DNA of 64,000 bases from assembly GCF_025370935.1 (NCBI RefSeq), contig NC_133501.1:3972565-4036564 (forward strand). The letters run 5' to 3'. Below, piece after piece: positions 33,929 through 45,880 of the stretch. This stretch comes from Choristoneura fumiferana (lineage: Eukaryota; Arthropoda; Insecta; Lepidoptera; Tortricidae). Under the pieces are notes generated by a model that worked only from the letters and a program-made list of their open reading frames with translations, did not search any database and had not been told where the DNA came from. How positions within the stretch are numbered: the stretch's first letter is position 1; each line of letters starts with the position of its first letter. The translations under genes and the position numbers were made by a program.

Positions 33929-35084
33929 AGCTGCTTCGGAGCCACTTTTAGCAATTTTATGTTTTAAGTTTGACAAACCGGTACAAATACAAATACAAAA
34001 TACTATATTTACTTAAATAAACATAGCCAGTACAGGAGAAATATCCATCAGACTCCAAACTAGGCTGAGCCTGTATCTTAGACGTATGCGGGTGCGAGTA
34101 ACTTATAAGAAATTGCAGTAACACAATAAATGCGCTAAATAAGGATGTTGACATGACGCCATTAAAAAATAATTCAAAGACACGACTCCAGTTAAAAAAA
34201 CGCTTTATTTTAGGCCTGAAAACCAGATTAATTTTCGATTACCTGCAACATTAGATTTTTTGTTGCTTTAAAACAAATAAATAGTTAAGTAGTTGATTTA
34301 TTGATTGTGTGCGAACAACAGTGGCGATCCTAACATAGAAGCCCAAAAGCCGGGCTTGCCTTATAAAGCGAACAACGTCCAAACGAGAAAAAAAGTTCTA
34401 ATAAAATCACTTTTAGTACCTACATTGTGTCTTAAGGGCGGTAGATTCATATTCGTAATCATTAATTGTTTCACGAAATTAAATCGTGTATTTTTTTATA
34501 TTTTTGCAGTTGTCATTTTGAAGTTTTGGCCCTTTAGGGGTATCCAACGTAAATTAAAAAAAAACCCTAGATAATAAAAAGGAGCTTTAGTCCCGATATG
34601 CAGAGATTAAAGTAACATTTTAAGAGCATCAGAAGTGAAAAGTTAACTATCAGTTAGTTTCTAACTATGAACTGAGGCGTCTGCCGAAGTTTACGGAAGT
34701 AACATAAAACACATAAAATTAATATTTAACTACCTACTTGATAACTGGACCCCGTTATCAAGCGGGCAGTTTGGTGGGTAGGTACCTAATATTATTGATG
34801 TGCAATGTTAATAAAAAAACTTTTTTAAATTGAGTGTTCAAATAAATTTTGGAGTTCCCATACATAGCTACATCGCATGGACTTGGATAGTTTGTATTGT
34901 GCATCACTAAATGTTAGGTAGCCACCAAACTGCCTGCTTGATAACGGGGTATGTTAATGACTAAACTACAACTAGAAAACAAAATACAAAAGTGTTTACA
35001 CTGCATAATTAACTATCTCAACTCTCGATTATCTTTTAACCGGTAACAGCTAGCGCCATTAGTATCGTGGAGTAAGCACCATAC

Positions 35085-35165
35085 CTCCTCCAAGGGCTGC
35101 GCCAATGGCCGCTCCTGTGCCTGCAGCGACGAGGCCCCCACCGATGGCGGCGCCGACTGCTGCCC
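35085..35165 (-). CDS. E3: Gly-zipper exon, copy 2 of 5
   Basis: An 81-nt exon, phase 1-1, encoding GAAVGAAIGGGLVAAG... and ending GAALGG. It differs from E2 mainly by an Ala for Glu at residue 2. A long inverted repeat (35195-35453) begins about 30 nt upstream of its acceptor on the transcript. Splice borders match those of the other four copies. Confidence 0.72.
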
Positions 35166-36261
35166 CTGGTATAGCTGGTTTTATAAAAAAACATTAAATT
35201 TAAAAAATCAAAAAACCCGACTGCCTTAAAAACTAAAAGGAAGAAAATAAGTCTAGTGGTCTAGAACTCTATCAAGAAGCTCATTTAAGGTTCAACAGTC
35301 GGGACCCATTATGAAGATTTTTTGAGCTGGTTACGGTTTGAATGGGTTCCGACTGTTGAACCTTAAATGAGCTTCTTGATAGAGTTCTAGACCACTAGAC
35401 TTATTTTCTTCCTTTTAGTTTTCAAGGCAGTCGGGTTTTTGATTTTTTAAATTTATTGTATTTTATTTTATACTTTTTTGATATTTCTGTGAAAATAGTA
35501 GATTAAAAGTATTATAACCCATATATATTTAGAATGGGCTAATTATTAGCTTTCATTTGATTCCCATATTGTTACAATGTAAAAGATTTTTTTTTATTAC
35601 TTCGCCATAATTTGTTTCGCGGACGCCATTTTGAAATATTATATACCCTATGTCACTCCGACAGTTATGACGAATCCAATGATACCTCATATGTTACAAT
35701 CCGTCTAGCCGTTTAGGCTGCAGCGAGGACCAAAGAAATGGACATACATACCCACATACATATACATACATACATACATACATACATACATACATACATA
35801 CATACATACATACTTACATACATACTTACATAAATAATGAGAATGAACTGAGGCGTCTGCCGAAGTTTACGGAAGTAACATAAAATACATAAAATTAATA
35901 TTTAACTACCTACTTGATAACTGGACCCCGTTATCAAGCGGGCAGTTTGGTGGGTAGGTACCTAATATTATTGATGTGCAATGTTAATAAAAAAAACTTT
36001 TTTAAATTGAGTGTTCAAATAAATTTTGGAGTTCCCATACATAGCTACATCGCATGGACTTGGATAGTTTGTATTGTGCATCACTAAATGTTAGGTAGCC
36101 ACCAAACTGCCCGCTTGATAACGGGGTATGTTAATGACTAAACTACAACTAGAAAACAAAATACAAAAGTGTTTACACTGCATAATTAACTATCTCAACT
36201 CTCGATTATCTTTTAACCGGTAACAGCTAGCGCCATTAGTATCGTGGAGTAAGCACCATAC

Positions 36262-36342
36262 CTCCTCCAAGGGCTGCGCCAATGGCCGCTCCTGTGCCTG
36301 CAGCGACGAGGCCCCCACCGATGGCGGCGCCGACTGCTTCCC
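36262..36342 (-). CDS. E2: Gly-zipper exon, copy 1 of 5
   Basis: An 81-nt exon (27 codons, phase 1-1) with acceptor ..CCCAG and donor GTATGGTG. The peptide begins GEAVGAAIGGGLVAAG and ends GAALGG. The spaced small residues (GxxxG/AxxxG) are typical of glycine zippers that pack membrane helices; that function is inference. It lies on the shortest of the five tandem units, which has lost the long intronic hairpin found beside E3, E5 and E6. Confidence 0.72.
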
Positions 36343-37036
36343 CTGGGTATAGCTGGTTTTACAAAAAAAAGCTTATAAAGCCACACACACAAACATCCCG
36401 CCTGTATTCCCAAATAGGGTAGGCAGAGCACACGAAACGTTACCGTTTCGGAGCCACTTTAGCAATTTTATGTTTTAAGTTTTACAAACCCGGTACAAAT
36501 ACAAATACAAAATAGTTTATTTAAATAAACATAGCCAATACAGGAGAAATATCCATCAGACTCCAAACTAGGCTGAGCCTGTATCTTGGGCGTATGCGGG
36601 TGCGAGTAACTTATCAGAAATTACAGTAAGAACATAAATACGCTAATTATTATGTTTAAAATTGTGACAGGTTACTATCCTGTCGCCTACGGTATACCTT
36701 AACCTATATCCTCAGTCGCCTCTTACGACATCCATGCAAGAAATGGAGAGGTGTAGGTAATTCTAACCCGAAAATACAAACTGAAACATAGATATTGCAG
36801 AGAAAGACCAGAAAAAGAGACCAGCGCTGGGACTCCAAAAAACTAATCTTAATTTGATTGCTTAATAGCGACATCTCTTGTTCGGGTGAGCGGTTAGTTC
36901 CAATGGAGTGCTGAAAGTTTCTCCATGAGAGCTGTAGCATAGATGTCGCTAGTGTCGCTGCTTAAGTGACTAGTTAATAAACAAACAAGCCCGAGATAAT
37001 GTGGTGCATAGGAGAAATTCATGTCTGTACTACTGT

Positions 37037-37106
37037 CCAGTGGTGGTGTAGGGGTATGGCACGCAGCAAGGAATGCTGAGGACCCGGGTTCGATTCCCAG
37101 CGCTGG
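37037..37106 (+). mobile_element. tRNA-like head of SINE family S1
   Basis: 70 nt with CAGCA/TGCTG in the middle arm and a T-arm CCGGG-TTCGATT-CCCAG. Part of a longer repeat (36770-37136) that also holds a decayed minus copy. Confidence 0.7.
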
Positions 37107-37583
37107 TTTTTTGTCTCAGTTTGTATTTTTAGACAGCGTTAGCAAGTTGTCCCTCCCTCTCCTCCCGTGGGCGCCGTAGAAACCGGCTGAGGAATAATAT
37201 CAGAAAATGGGCAGCAGCATCTTCTTGGACTCCTTAAGTCTAACCAGAACACATTAAAAAAACATAAAATAAAGGTTGGGGCTGGGGATCGAACCCGGGT
37301 CTTCGTCAATCCATGACGTAGTACACCACCTTGCAGGCATAACACCGCAGCGGTTAGCAAACAGTCAACGGCGGCCTTACCCATTGCGTGGCTCCGGGCG
37401 GCAGGTCTTTGCGAGGTCCTTTGTCCTTCTTCGTGAAATGTATGTGACGCGAAAATAAAGTAAAAAATATTTTTTTTATTTTTTATTTGCTTGGGTTGTT
37501 GCAAGAGCGAGGCCCCGGGCGATTGCCCTATTCGCCACCCCCTCAGGCCGCCGCTAATACACTCAAGATAAAGTATGACTTAC

Positions 37584-37646
37584 CACCAAAGGAGCCCCCA
37601 GCGCCTCCCCCCCCTAGTCCTCCACCGGCGATGTCGTTGAGAACAC
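37584..37646 (-). CDS. E1: glycine-rich exon, first one recognised
   Basis: A 63-nt exon with acceptor ..AAGCTTAG and donor GTAAGTC, phase 1 in and out. It encodes VLNDIAGGGLGGGGAGGSFG, a flexible Gly-rich segment. It lies just upstream of the tandem Gly-zipper exons and shares their composition and phase, which is why it is assigned to the same gene. An alternative acceptor five bases upstream (CCAAG) would break the frame. Confidence is lower than for exons with a paralogue because nothing in the window confirms it. Confidence 0.55.
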
Positions 37647-38109
37647 CTAAGCTTGGAGAGCACGCGGCTACGGCAAGCTAGCAAAAACAAGTTTTTAAAT
37701 ATAGGGCAGAAGTACCGTTTGTGGCTAGGCCACTGTACCGTTATGTAATAAATTACATACATACATAAAATCACGCCTCTTTCCCAACGGGGTAGGCAGA
37801 GACTACATCCTTCCACTTGCTACGATTCTGGCATACAACTCTCGCTTCCTCTACATTCATCAATCTTTTCATGCATGCACGTCGCATAAATTTATAGCAA
37901 TAAACTATTTATACTTTTTTCGTTTCAGTATAAACTTTTCAAAACTCTCAAAACATATTACTTTAATACTATAACTTTTTATATATGACTGGAAGTTTCA
38001 ACTGGCCAAACACGGGATTAAGGTGGCCAAAACCGCTACTTCTGCCCTACGTGGTATCGAATGCGCCATGGTTCCTCAAAACAACAGCAGTCATACTATG
38101 AAGTGCAAA

Positions 38110-38215
38110 ATTCGAACTTCGTATCTTGCCATCCCGCTGAAGCTAATATTATTTAACACGAGAGTGAGAGGGACGGAACGATACGAACTTCGTTTTTGTA
38201 ATTTCGTAGCAACCC
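38110..38215. mobile_element. Foldback element family F, decayed
   Basis: Shares 'TTCGAACTTCGTATC' and 'GAGAGGGACGGAACGATACG' with the others, but with many substitutions. Confidence 0.6.
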
Positions 38216-38309
38216 CCCGAACTTCACGAAATCCTCGATAGGCTAACAGTCAAAGAAGAAATCGCTTCTTATGGCGATAAAAAAAAGGAAAACTACAAAA
38301 GGATATTCA

Positions 38310-38615
38310 TCACCATCATCATCATCGTCCCAGCTGATGTACGTACCGTGCAGGGCACAGGCCTCCTCTCAGAATGAGAGTGCTCGGGCTGCAGTTCCCA
38401 TGCAGACCAGGTGCGGATTGTAAACTTCACCGTACCATTAAATTTCTTCGCCGGTGTATGTAGGTTTCCTCACGATGTTTTCCTTCAAAGCTCGTGGTAA
38501 ATTTTATATGTACATATAAAAAGTATAAATTCTGAAAACTGAGGTGCGAACCCGGGCTCGAATACACGAACCTCTGCTGAAGAGGTAATAGGTCAAATTA
38601 CTAGGCCACCACAGC
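38310..38615 (-). mobile_element. tRNA-derived SINE family S2, diverged
   Basis: The reverse orientation of 46664-46957, with the CATCAT tail at left and the A-box region near 38590-38615. Confidence 0.75.
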
Positions 38616-39239
38616 TAATAACTTCTGTATGAAAGTTGACTCACAAGATTTAATATCCATCCAAAAAAAAAATTTATTTCGTATTTCAATCAATTTCCTC
38701 TTCACGAATACAAATAACTAAATGAAAGAAATCAAGTGGAATTACTGACTTATCTAGGCAAGTTAACGAATATTTTTATGAAATAAACCTTCCTACTAAT
38801 ATAATCTTACTATACTAATACTAATATACTAATACTTATCATACTTAAATATTCTACTTATAATATAAATGCGAAAGTTTGTGAGTGAGTATGTTTGTTA
38901 CTCCTTCACGCTGAAACGGCCAAACGGATTTGGATGAAATTTGGTATGTAGATAGCTAGACACCTGCAATAAAACATAGGCTACTTTTATCCCGATATTC
39001 CTTCGGGACAGGGATAAAATCTCGAAATAACAATCGCTAGGCTTAGAGCCAGGAAATTTGATTTGTAGGTAGCTGGACGTCTGGAATAACACATAGGCTA
39101 CTTTTTATCCCGACATTTCCACGGGATAGTATGTAACTAAGGGACCCCTTACATCCCTGTATTATTATTATTATATATTTTTTTAATTGTATACTGTAGT
39201 TTTAAGTATTTTATTTGTAATTCAATGAATGGGCTACAC

Positions 39240-41455
39240 CCGGAATACGTAGGAGTAGGGACGTCTTATATGATCTTTATGATAAGAAATCGTGTACCAC
39301 TGATGAACGTTTCCCACCAGTATGTCAGGGATTATTCAAAATTAATTCAAAATTATATGTAATAAAGCAAAAGCAGCCCATGTAACTAATAAAATTAAGT
39401 CCTCTGATGATAAATTAAAACAGTTTGGAAAATTATAAATACTGAAACCGGTCGACGTAAGAACGCGGAGTCCTCTATATCATTAAAGATTAACAACGTA
39501 TTAGAAACGGACGCGGTTAAAGTAGCTAACGAGTTTAATACCTACTTCTCTAAAATCCCCATCGAAACGACAAAATGTCTCGCGTCTTCCTCAAAGTTAG
39601 CTGAATCGCTCTTAAAACAAAATGTATCTATTCCAAACTTAAGTAATTTTAAATTCACGCATGTCTCTCCCTGTGACATCATTAAGACTTTTAGATTATT
39701 GAAAGTAAAAAAAACGGAAGACTTGTGGGGCGTCTCAGTTAAGGTTCTACATTCCATTTTAGATGTCGTTGCTCCAACTTTAGCATTATATTTAATAGCT
39801 GTATAGATGAAGGCGTATTTCCAGATTTGATGAAATATAGTAAAGTAGTTCCTATTTTAAATCAGGTGATAAAGATAATCCCTCTGATTATCGTCCTGTG
39901 TCCATCCTATCAGCGTTTAGCAAAATATTCGAAAAAATAATGCTGACGCAAATGATCTCGCATTTTAATACCCATAAAATCATGCATCCACAGCAGTTCG
40001 GATTCACAAAGGCAGGTCTACTACAGACGCGGGTCATAGTTTAGTTAAATTCATATTGCAAGCTTGGGAGGAATCACTTGACGCTATAGGTGTATTCTGC
40101 GACCTTTCGAAAGCTTTTGATTGTGTGGATCATGATACTTTAATTTGTAAGTTAAATTTTATGGCATTCGTGGCCTCGCTTTAGAACTCATTAAATCTTA
40201 CCTCACACAAAGAAAGCAAAAGGTAGCGATTAACGGAACGTATCGGAGGGATCTGTGGTCGAAATGGGAGTGCCTCAAGGATCCATTCTTGCCCCATTCC
40301 TGTATTTTATTTATGTAAATGACCTAACTTATATGGCAAGCCAAAAGTCGGGTATAGTTATGTTTACTGTTCAAGGTTAGTAGAAAAGATACCGACTTCA
40401 TTGAGCCCAATGAAACCCTGTCCGTGATATCCGCATGGTTTGCTGCCAATAATTTGTTACTAAATCCTAAGAAAACTAAATGTATTAAATTCTCGTTGAT
40501 AAATTCATCTAGCTCGAATTCAGTTTCTAATATAAAGTTAAATGGTCAAACTATTGAATTTGTAAATCAACAGTATTTTAGGAATAACGCTCGATTCTAA
40601 ACTACAGTGGGGACCTCACGTCACAGCAATCGCGGGTAGATTGAGCTCTGCTGCTTTTGCAGTTTGGAAAATACGGCAGCTAACCGATGTGGCGACGGCA
40701 CGGTTGGTGTATTTTGCTTACTTTAATAGCATTATTTCGTACGGCCTTATTTTATGGGGATCTGCTGCAGACATTGAGTCAATTTTTATCTTACAAAAGA
40801 GAGCAATTAGAGCAATTTATAATTTGAAGACGCGTGAATCTTTAAGATCTTTTTTTAAGGAAACAGATATCCTAACCCTGCCGTCGCTTTATGTTTTTGA
40901 AATAATCATGTATGTTAGGAAGAACATATGTGATTTTCCCACTAACGTCGATAAGCCAAAGGCTACTAGAAACACAGGGAAGCTTAAAGTTCCATCTTAC
41001 AGACTGGCTAAAACCAAAAAGTCTTTTCTGGGAAATTGCATACGTTTTTATAATAAAATTCCAAAAAAATATTATAAATGAAACGGATACAAAATTCAGA
41101 TCTATTGTCAAGAAGACATTAATATCAAAGGCGTATTATAAAGTTAATGATTATATCATGGACAGGGATATTTGGAAATAATTCCGATCCGCATTAGCGA
41201 TCCCTTCAAATAGCGAACCTACTGTGTTAAAAATAAAGTTGTGTTAAATACTTGTGATGTAAGTATACATATCATTTAATAATATTGTAAATCTGTTTTA
41301 AAAAAATATATATATATACCTCGTTGAGTTTCTTGCCGGATTCTTCTCAGCAGAGGTTTTTCCGAACCGGTGGTAGATTTTTTTTTTGACATTCATAAGT
41401 GCTTGTTATAGCCTAAATTGAATAAAGATATTTTGACTTTGACTTTGAATCATTT
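39240..41455 (+). pseudogene. Jockey-like LINE, decayed RT and 3' end
   Basis: Broken frames spell conserved RT pieces in order: RPVSILSAFSKIFEKIM (~39.89 kb), FCDLSKAFDCVDHDTL (~40.1 kb), MGVPQGSILAPFLYFIYVND (~40.27 kb), then an open stretch 40641-41081 with YFNSIISYGLILWG and KRAIRAIYNL. Several frameshifts and stops make it inactive. The 3' terminus is a TTTGACT-type repeat at ~41.45 kb, and other copies of that end lie at 9185-9330 and 20745-20885 (minus). Confidence 0.88.
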
Positions 41456-41610
41456 TATTTTGAAAAAAAAAATGACTGCCAAGTTTCTTGCGGCGCATTC
41501 TTCTTGGCAATGATGGTCTTTCCGAAAGCGATGGTAGTTTAAAAAATGACATGTAAAAGTGCCCATTGCGACCTATTTACTGAATAAATGATTTGAATTT
41601 GAATTTGGAT
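41456..41610 (+). mobile_element. 3' end of a second LINE family
   Basis: It shows 'CCAAGTTTCTTGCGGCGCATTC..' and ends '..GAATAAATGATTTGAATTTG'. Related copies are at 42165-42320 (minus) and 56745-56850. Only the 3' UTR remains. Confidence 0.7.
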
Positions 41611-43604
41611 AGGGAAACATTTAGAAATTTCAGCACTGGGTTTAGAATCTTGAATTTTGTACAGTTATTCACAACAAAACCTCAATGAAGACCACGATAT
41701 AATTTTTGGAAATTTCCAGGGGAATTTTGTAAAATCCCGAAAATTTCAATTGCAACTACCAGACCGAATAGTTTACGCGTGTGAAGCCGCAAGTAAATGT
41801 TTGTCCCTATCCCGTTGGAATATGGGGATAAAAAGTATTCTATGTTTTAATCCAGGTTATAAACTAACTTTTTGCCAAATTTCATCTAAATCCGTCAAGC
41901 CGTTTCAGCGTGAAGAAGTAACAAACATACTCACTCACTCACAAACTTTCAGATTTATAATATTACTAGCTTTAACCCGCGGCTTCGCACGCGTAAACTA
42001 TTCGGTCTGGTAGTTGCAATTTTTCAATTTTCGGGATTTTACAAAAGTCCCCTGGAAATTTCCAAAATTTACATCGTGGTCTTCATTGCGGATGTGTTGT
42101 TAATAACTGTACAAAATTCAAGACTCTAAACCCAGTGCTGAAATTTAGAAAATTTTCCCTATCCAAATTCAAATTCAAATTCAAATCATTTATTCAGTAA
42201 ATAGGCCGCAATGGGCACTTTTACACGTCATTTTTTAAACTACCAGCGCTTTCGGAAATACCATTATTGCCAAAAATAATGCGCCGCAGGAAACTTGGCA
42301 GTCATTTTTTTTTCGAAATAAAATAGTTATAAATAAAATACTTAAAAACAACAGTATACATTAAAGAAAAAAATACAAAATAATAATACAGGGATGTATG
42401 GGGTGTCCAGCTACTTGCGAACCAAATTTCATCCAAATCCGTTCAGCCGTTTCAGCGTGAAGAAGTAACAAACACACTCACTCACAAACTTTCACATTTA
42501 TAATATTAGTAAGATTTCAAGGACTTACCTACGTGTAGAGTTAGAAATCAAGTAGAATTACTATTACTGATTTAGCAAAACCCTCGAATATTTTTTGAAA
42601 TCCTACTAATATTATAAATGCGAAAGTTTGTGCGTGAGTGAGTATGTTTGTTACTTCTTCACGCTGAAACGGCTGAACGGATTTAGATGAAATTTGGTTC
42701 GTAAGTAGCTGGACATATGGAATAAAACATAGGCCACTTTTTATTCCGATATTCTCACGGGATAGGGATAAAATCTCGAAACAACAACCGCTGGGCTTGG
42801 AGCCATGAAATTTGACATGATCGTTTTTAATGTAACGTCAATGAAAACCACGATATAATTTTCGGGAATTCCCCCGGGAATTTTTAAAAATCCCAAAATT
42901 TCAATTTAGCTGCTGGATCTAATGATTTACGTGTGCGAAGCCGCGGGTAAACGCTAGTTATTAATACATCTAAATATATACAAATAATAAAGCTAAACAG
43001 GGTCGAAAAGTCAGCACATGGAAGATTTCCGAAAAAAAGTTGGCTGGGGACACTTAGAATCGATAACAGAATTTAAAAATAATAAATGCAATAAACTAAC
43101 TTAGATTAACACCTTATATAAGGTAAAAAAACTTTTTTTTTCATTCGACAAGGTTTTTTTTATTACTAGCTTATACTCGTTCCTTCACTGCTGTGGAAGT
43201 ATTAAAAAAAAAACAACCCCGAGGGAATTTTGAAAAATCGCTTAGTCCACCTTTATAGTAAGTACTCAAGTACACTACTGTCGAATTTCTAGAATTGTAC
43301 TGGTTTAGTATTTATTTAGTATTTATTTATTTGGCAAAAAACATAAAATACATAAGGCCTTATTCTAATAAGTCTTACAATATTATGCACCCTGGTAGGG
43401 TATAGCCACATTTATAATAATGTTATCTAATTCTATTAAACAACAAAAAGGTAAGATATCCTACGTACTTGCATTAAAGCTTAAAAACTACGGTTACATT
43501 ATACTATAAATTAAATTAAACTGTTATAAACTATTATGGCACAGTAATATCGTGTTTACAAAAATGCTTATAGTAATATAATATAATATAATTTAAGTTT
43601 AATG

Positions 43605-44110
43605 ATATTTTCATTCATCCATAAATTCCTTAGTAGAATAATAACATTTTTCTAATAGATCTTTTTTTAATTTAGCTATGAATAATGTATTACTATTTAT
43701 ATTCTTAATATTTAACGGCAATTTGTTGTATATGTTAATTGTTCTATAATACGGGCTGTTTTTGTAGATTTCTAGTATGGGTTCTGGAAGGATAAGTTTA
43801 TGGGTTCGACGGGCACTTTTTGAAAATTGGTATAAGTGTAGGTTTTTTCTAACAAATATTGCTGTTTCCAGGATATATAGCGATGGAAGGGTCAATATAT
43901 TAAATTTTTTTAAATATGGTTTGCAACTGTTCAACTGTTTAGGATGTATGTCGTCTGACAGTGAGTCAATGGGTCAGTTAGTCCCGCTAGTTTTTTTATA
44001 AGTTTTCTATAAGTTTTTTTATAAGTTTTTTTATAAGTAAACTTACCCAAGAAACTATGATTATAACACTCCTCATTTTGAAGAAGTCTAAGCAACTGAG
44101 GGACGCACAT
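43605..44110 (-). pseudogene. LINE reverse transcriptase C-terminal fragment
   Basis: The minus frame 43934-43611 has KFNILTLPSLYILETAIFVR and NKLPLNIKNI, close to the Jockey-like element at 39.2-41.4 kb (DILTLPSLYVFEIIMYVRK). The 5' part is lost. Confidence 0.82.
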
Positions 44111-44640
44111 TATTTTACCCTTCTTTATATCCAAACTTTATTTGAACACCTGTTAAAATTAATAATTTAATGCTTTAAAGTTGGTATTTATTTCAAAAAA
44201 ATATTGCGTATCAATAACGAAGTACCTATACTTACGTCAGTTTGTAATACAGGCAGTGTTTAATATAATGTGACAATTTATTTATTAATCAAGTGTATTT
44301 TGTTTCTATGATGTGTTAAGATTGTTTTTTTGGAATCTTTTCGTATTTTTATTCAATTCCAAATTTTTTGTTACTTTTACGGTAATCCCGTAAAACCTAT
44401 ATCGAAAAAAAGAAAAAGAATTAAATACAAAAAGATTATAAAAAAATAATCTTAATTTGATTGCTTAATAACGATGTCTCATGTCCGGGTGAGCGGATAG
44501 TTCCGATGGAGTGCCGAAAAGTTTCTCGATGAGGGCTACGGCATAGATGTCGCTAGTGTCGCTGCTTAAGTGGCTAAATAAGAAACAACACAAGCTGAGA
44601 TATGAGGTGCATAGGAGAAATTCGTGTCTGTAATCGTTGT

Positions 44641-44710
44641 CCAGCGGTGGTGTAGCGGTATAGCACACGGCACGGAATGCCGAGGACCTGGGTTCAATTC
44701 CCAGCGCTGG
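44641..44710 (+). mobile_element. tRNA-like head of SINE family S1
   Basis: 70 nt with closing stem CCAGCG/CGCTGG, anticodon-arm-like stem CGGCA/TGCCG, and a T-arm CTGGG-TTCAATT-CCCAG carrying the B box. It is followed by the family body '..TTTTTCTGTGCATC'. It is a retroposed tRNA-derived sequence, not a convincing tRNA gene, because the middle loop has 5 rather than 7 bases. Confidence 0.72.
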
Positions 44711-45339
44711 TCTTATTTTTCTGGTTTTTCTGTGCATCTATATTTCAGTTTGTATTTTCGATCTATGATGTGTACTTTTTTTCTTTTTGTATTTTCTATG
44801 AGTCATGTTACTTGAAAGAAATTATTATTATTATTTTAAACATGGGGCTTTAAGTCCAAGGTTCGATTCTACTCTCAAAACTGTTTAACTTTTTTTAAAT
44901 ATGACTGTTACATTCTTTCCATACAGATTCAATATAATTTTCAATGTAAGTATGCAATCCAATAGTAATTTGACAGCACACCGATAAATATCGTTTATCT
45001 AAGAGATGTTAAATAAATGTCAGAAATTATTTAAAGGCCCCCGTACCATAAGAGACAGCATAACACCTCCGCCATGTTCGGTACACTGATTTAACGATTA
45101 AACTTTGCGGATCTAAATAAATTATCTAAATTCAAGTTAAATGCGAGTAGATTACATCTTCAATTCAAAGCCCTGGTCAGAGACATACTGTATATAGAAT
45201 TAATAATTCACACTTGATATAATAAGAATATTTAGGGTTCCTGAGTCGAATGGTGCCAATGAGGGCTATCGGCTACTGTCGCGTGAGGTTTTTAAGTGTG
45301 GCTTTGAAAGTCTGTTATTACGGGCGTGACTTCCATCTC

Positions 45340-45880
45340 TTTCTTCATCATCATCATCATCATCATCAGCCCGAAGACGTCCACTGCTGGACAAAGGCCT
45401 CCCCTTAGAACGCCACAATGAACGACAACTTGCCACTTGCATCCACCGGTTTCCCGCTACTCTCACGATGTCGTCAGTCCACCTGGTGGGAGGCCTGCCA
45501 ACGCTTCGTCTTCCGGTGCGTGGTCGCCACTCGAGGACTTTTCTCCCCCAACGGTTATCTGTTCTTCGAGCGATGTGGCCTGCCCATTGCCACTTCAATT
45601 TGCATATTTTTCCAGCTATGTCAGTGACTTTAGTTCTTCGACGAATTTCCGTATTCCGGATTCTATCGCGCAAAGAAACTCCAAGCATAGCTCTCTCCAT
45701 AGCTCGTTGCGTGACTTTGAGCCTCTCTAAGAGGCCAACAGTCTAAGTCTAAGGACCACGTCTCAGCGCCATAAGTCATCACTGGCAACACACACTGGTC
45801 GAAGACTCTAGTCTTCAGGCACTGCGGAATATTGGACGAGAAGACATCACGAAGTTTCCCGAACGCTGCCATTCTTAACC
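45340..45880 (-). pseudogene. RTE-type LINE 3' end
   Basis: Two overlapping minus frames (45872-45663 and 45700-45266) encode PVMTYGAETWSLDLDCW and then WQWAGHIARRTDNRWG, separated by a frameshift. The CAT/GAT run at 45344-45367 is the 3' tail. Confidence 0.85.

Larger units (their letters stand above)
28126..36645. repeat. Tandem array of ~2.1-kb units, each carrying one Gly-zipper exon
   Basis: Units begin near 28126, 30306, 32296, 34443 and (shortened) 35834. Each holds a 200-bp inverted-repeat element whose ends begin ACCCCGTTATCAAGCGGGC (28495, 30618, 32604, 34749 and 35935). Next come the 81-nt exon, a ~260-bp foldback hairpin, a CATA microsatellite and a stretch found elsewhere as a dispersed repeat. 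Units are nearly identical but differ by indels, so the array is young. The fourth unit is cut within the microsatellite, where the fifth begins. Confidence 0.93.
1104..37646 (-). other. Gene span: internally duplicated micro-exon gene, 33 exons placed, 3' end outside the window
   Basis: This is the overview of a minus-strand gene whose exons are listed separately as E1 (37.6 kb) to E33 (1.1 kb). Each exon has AG upstream and GT downstream on the minus strand, and almost every exon length is a multiple of three with phase-1 borders, so the frame stays open across joins. E9-E20 and E22-E33 are the same exon series in the same order, about 12.5 kb apart. Roughly 590 residues are encoded by about 1.7 kb of exon in 36.5 kb. 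No start exon or signal peptide was found, so the 5' end lies above 37.65 kb or was missed. I recognise no protein family. The exon calls are read from the sequence and supported by paralogy; there is no transcript evidence. The span could instead be two tandem genes split at E21. Confidence 0.82.
37650..39240. other. Gene-poor stretch upstream of E1
   Basis: Holds a decayed foldback (38110-38215), an S2 SINE and a 'CTGAAACGGCCAAACGGATT'-type repeat. I searched for a start exon or signal peptide for the micro-exon gene on the minus strand and saw none. Confidence 0.6.

Noticed and set aside
37276..37681. Plus-strand coding region with proline-rich end
   Set aside because: It is the complement of the glycine-rich exon E1 and a neighbouring repeat; the minus strand has the splice borders.
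44641..44710. A functional tRNA gene
   Set aside because: It folds like a tRNA, but the middle loop has five bases, no consistent anticodon is evident, and it is joined to a dispersed SINE body in many copies.
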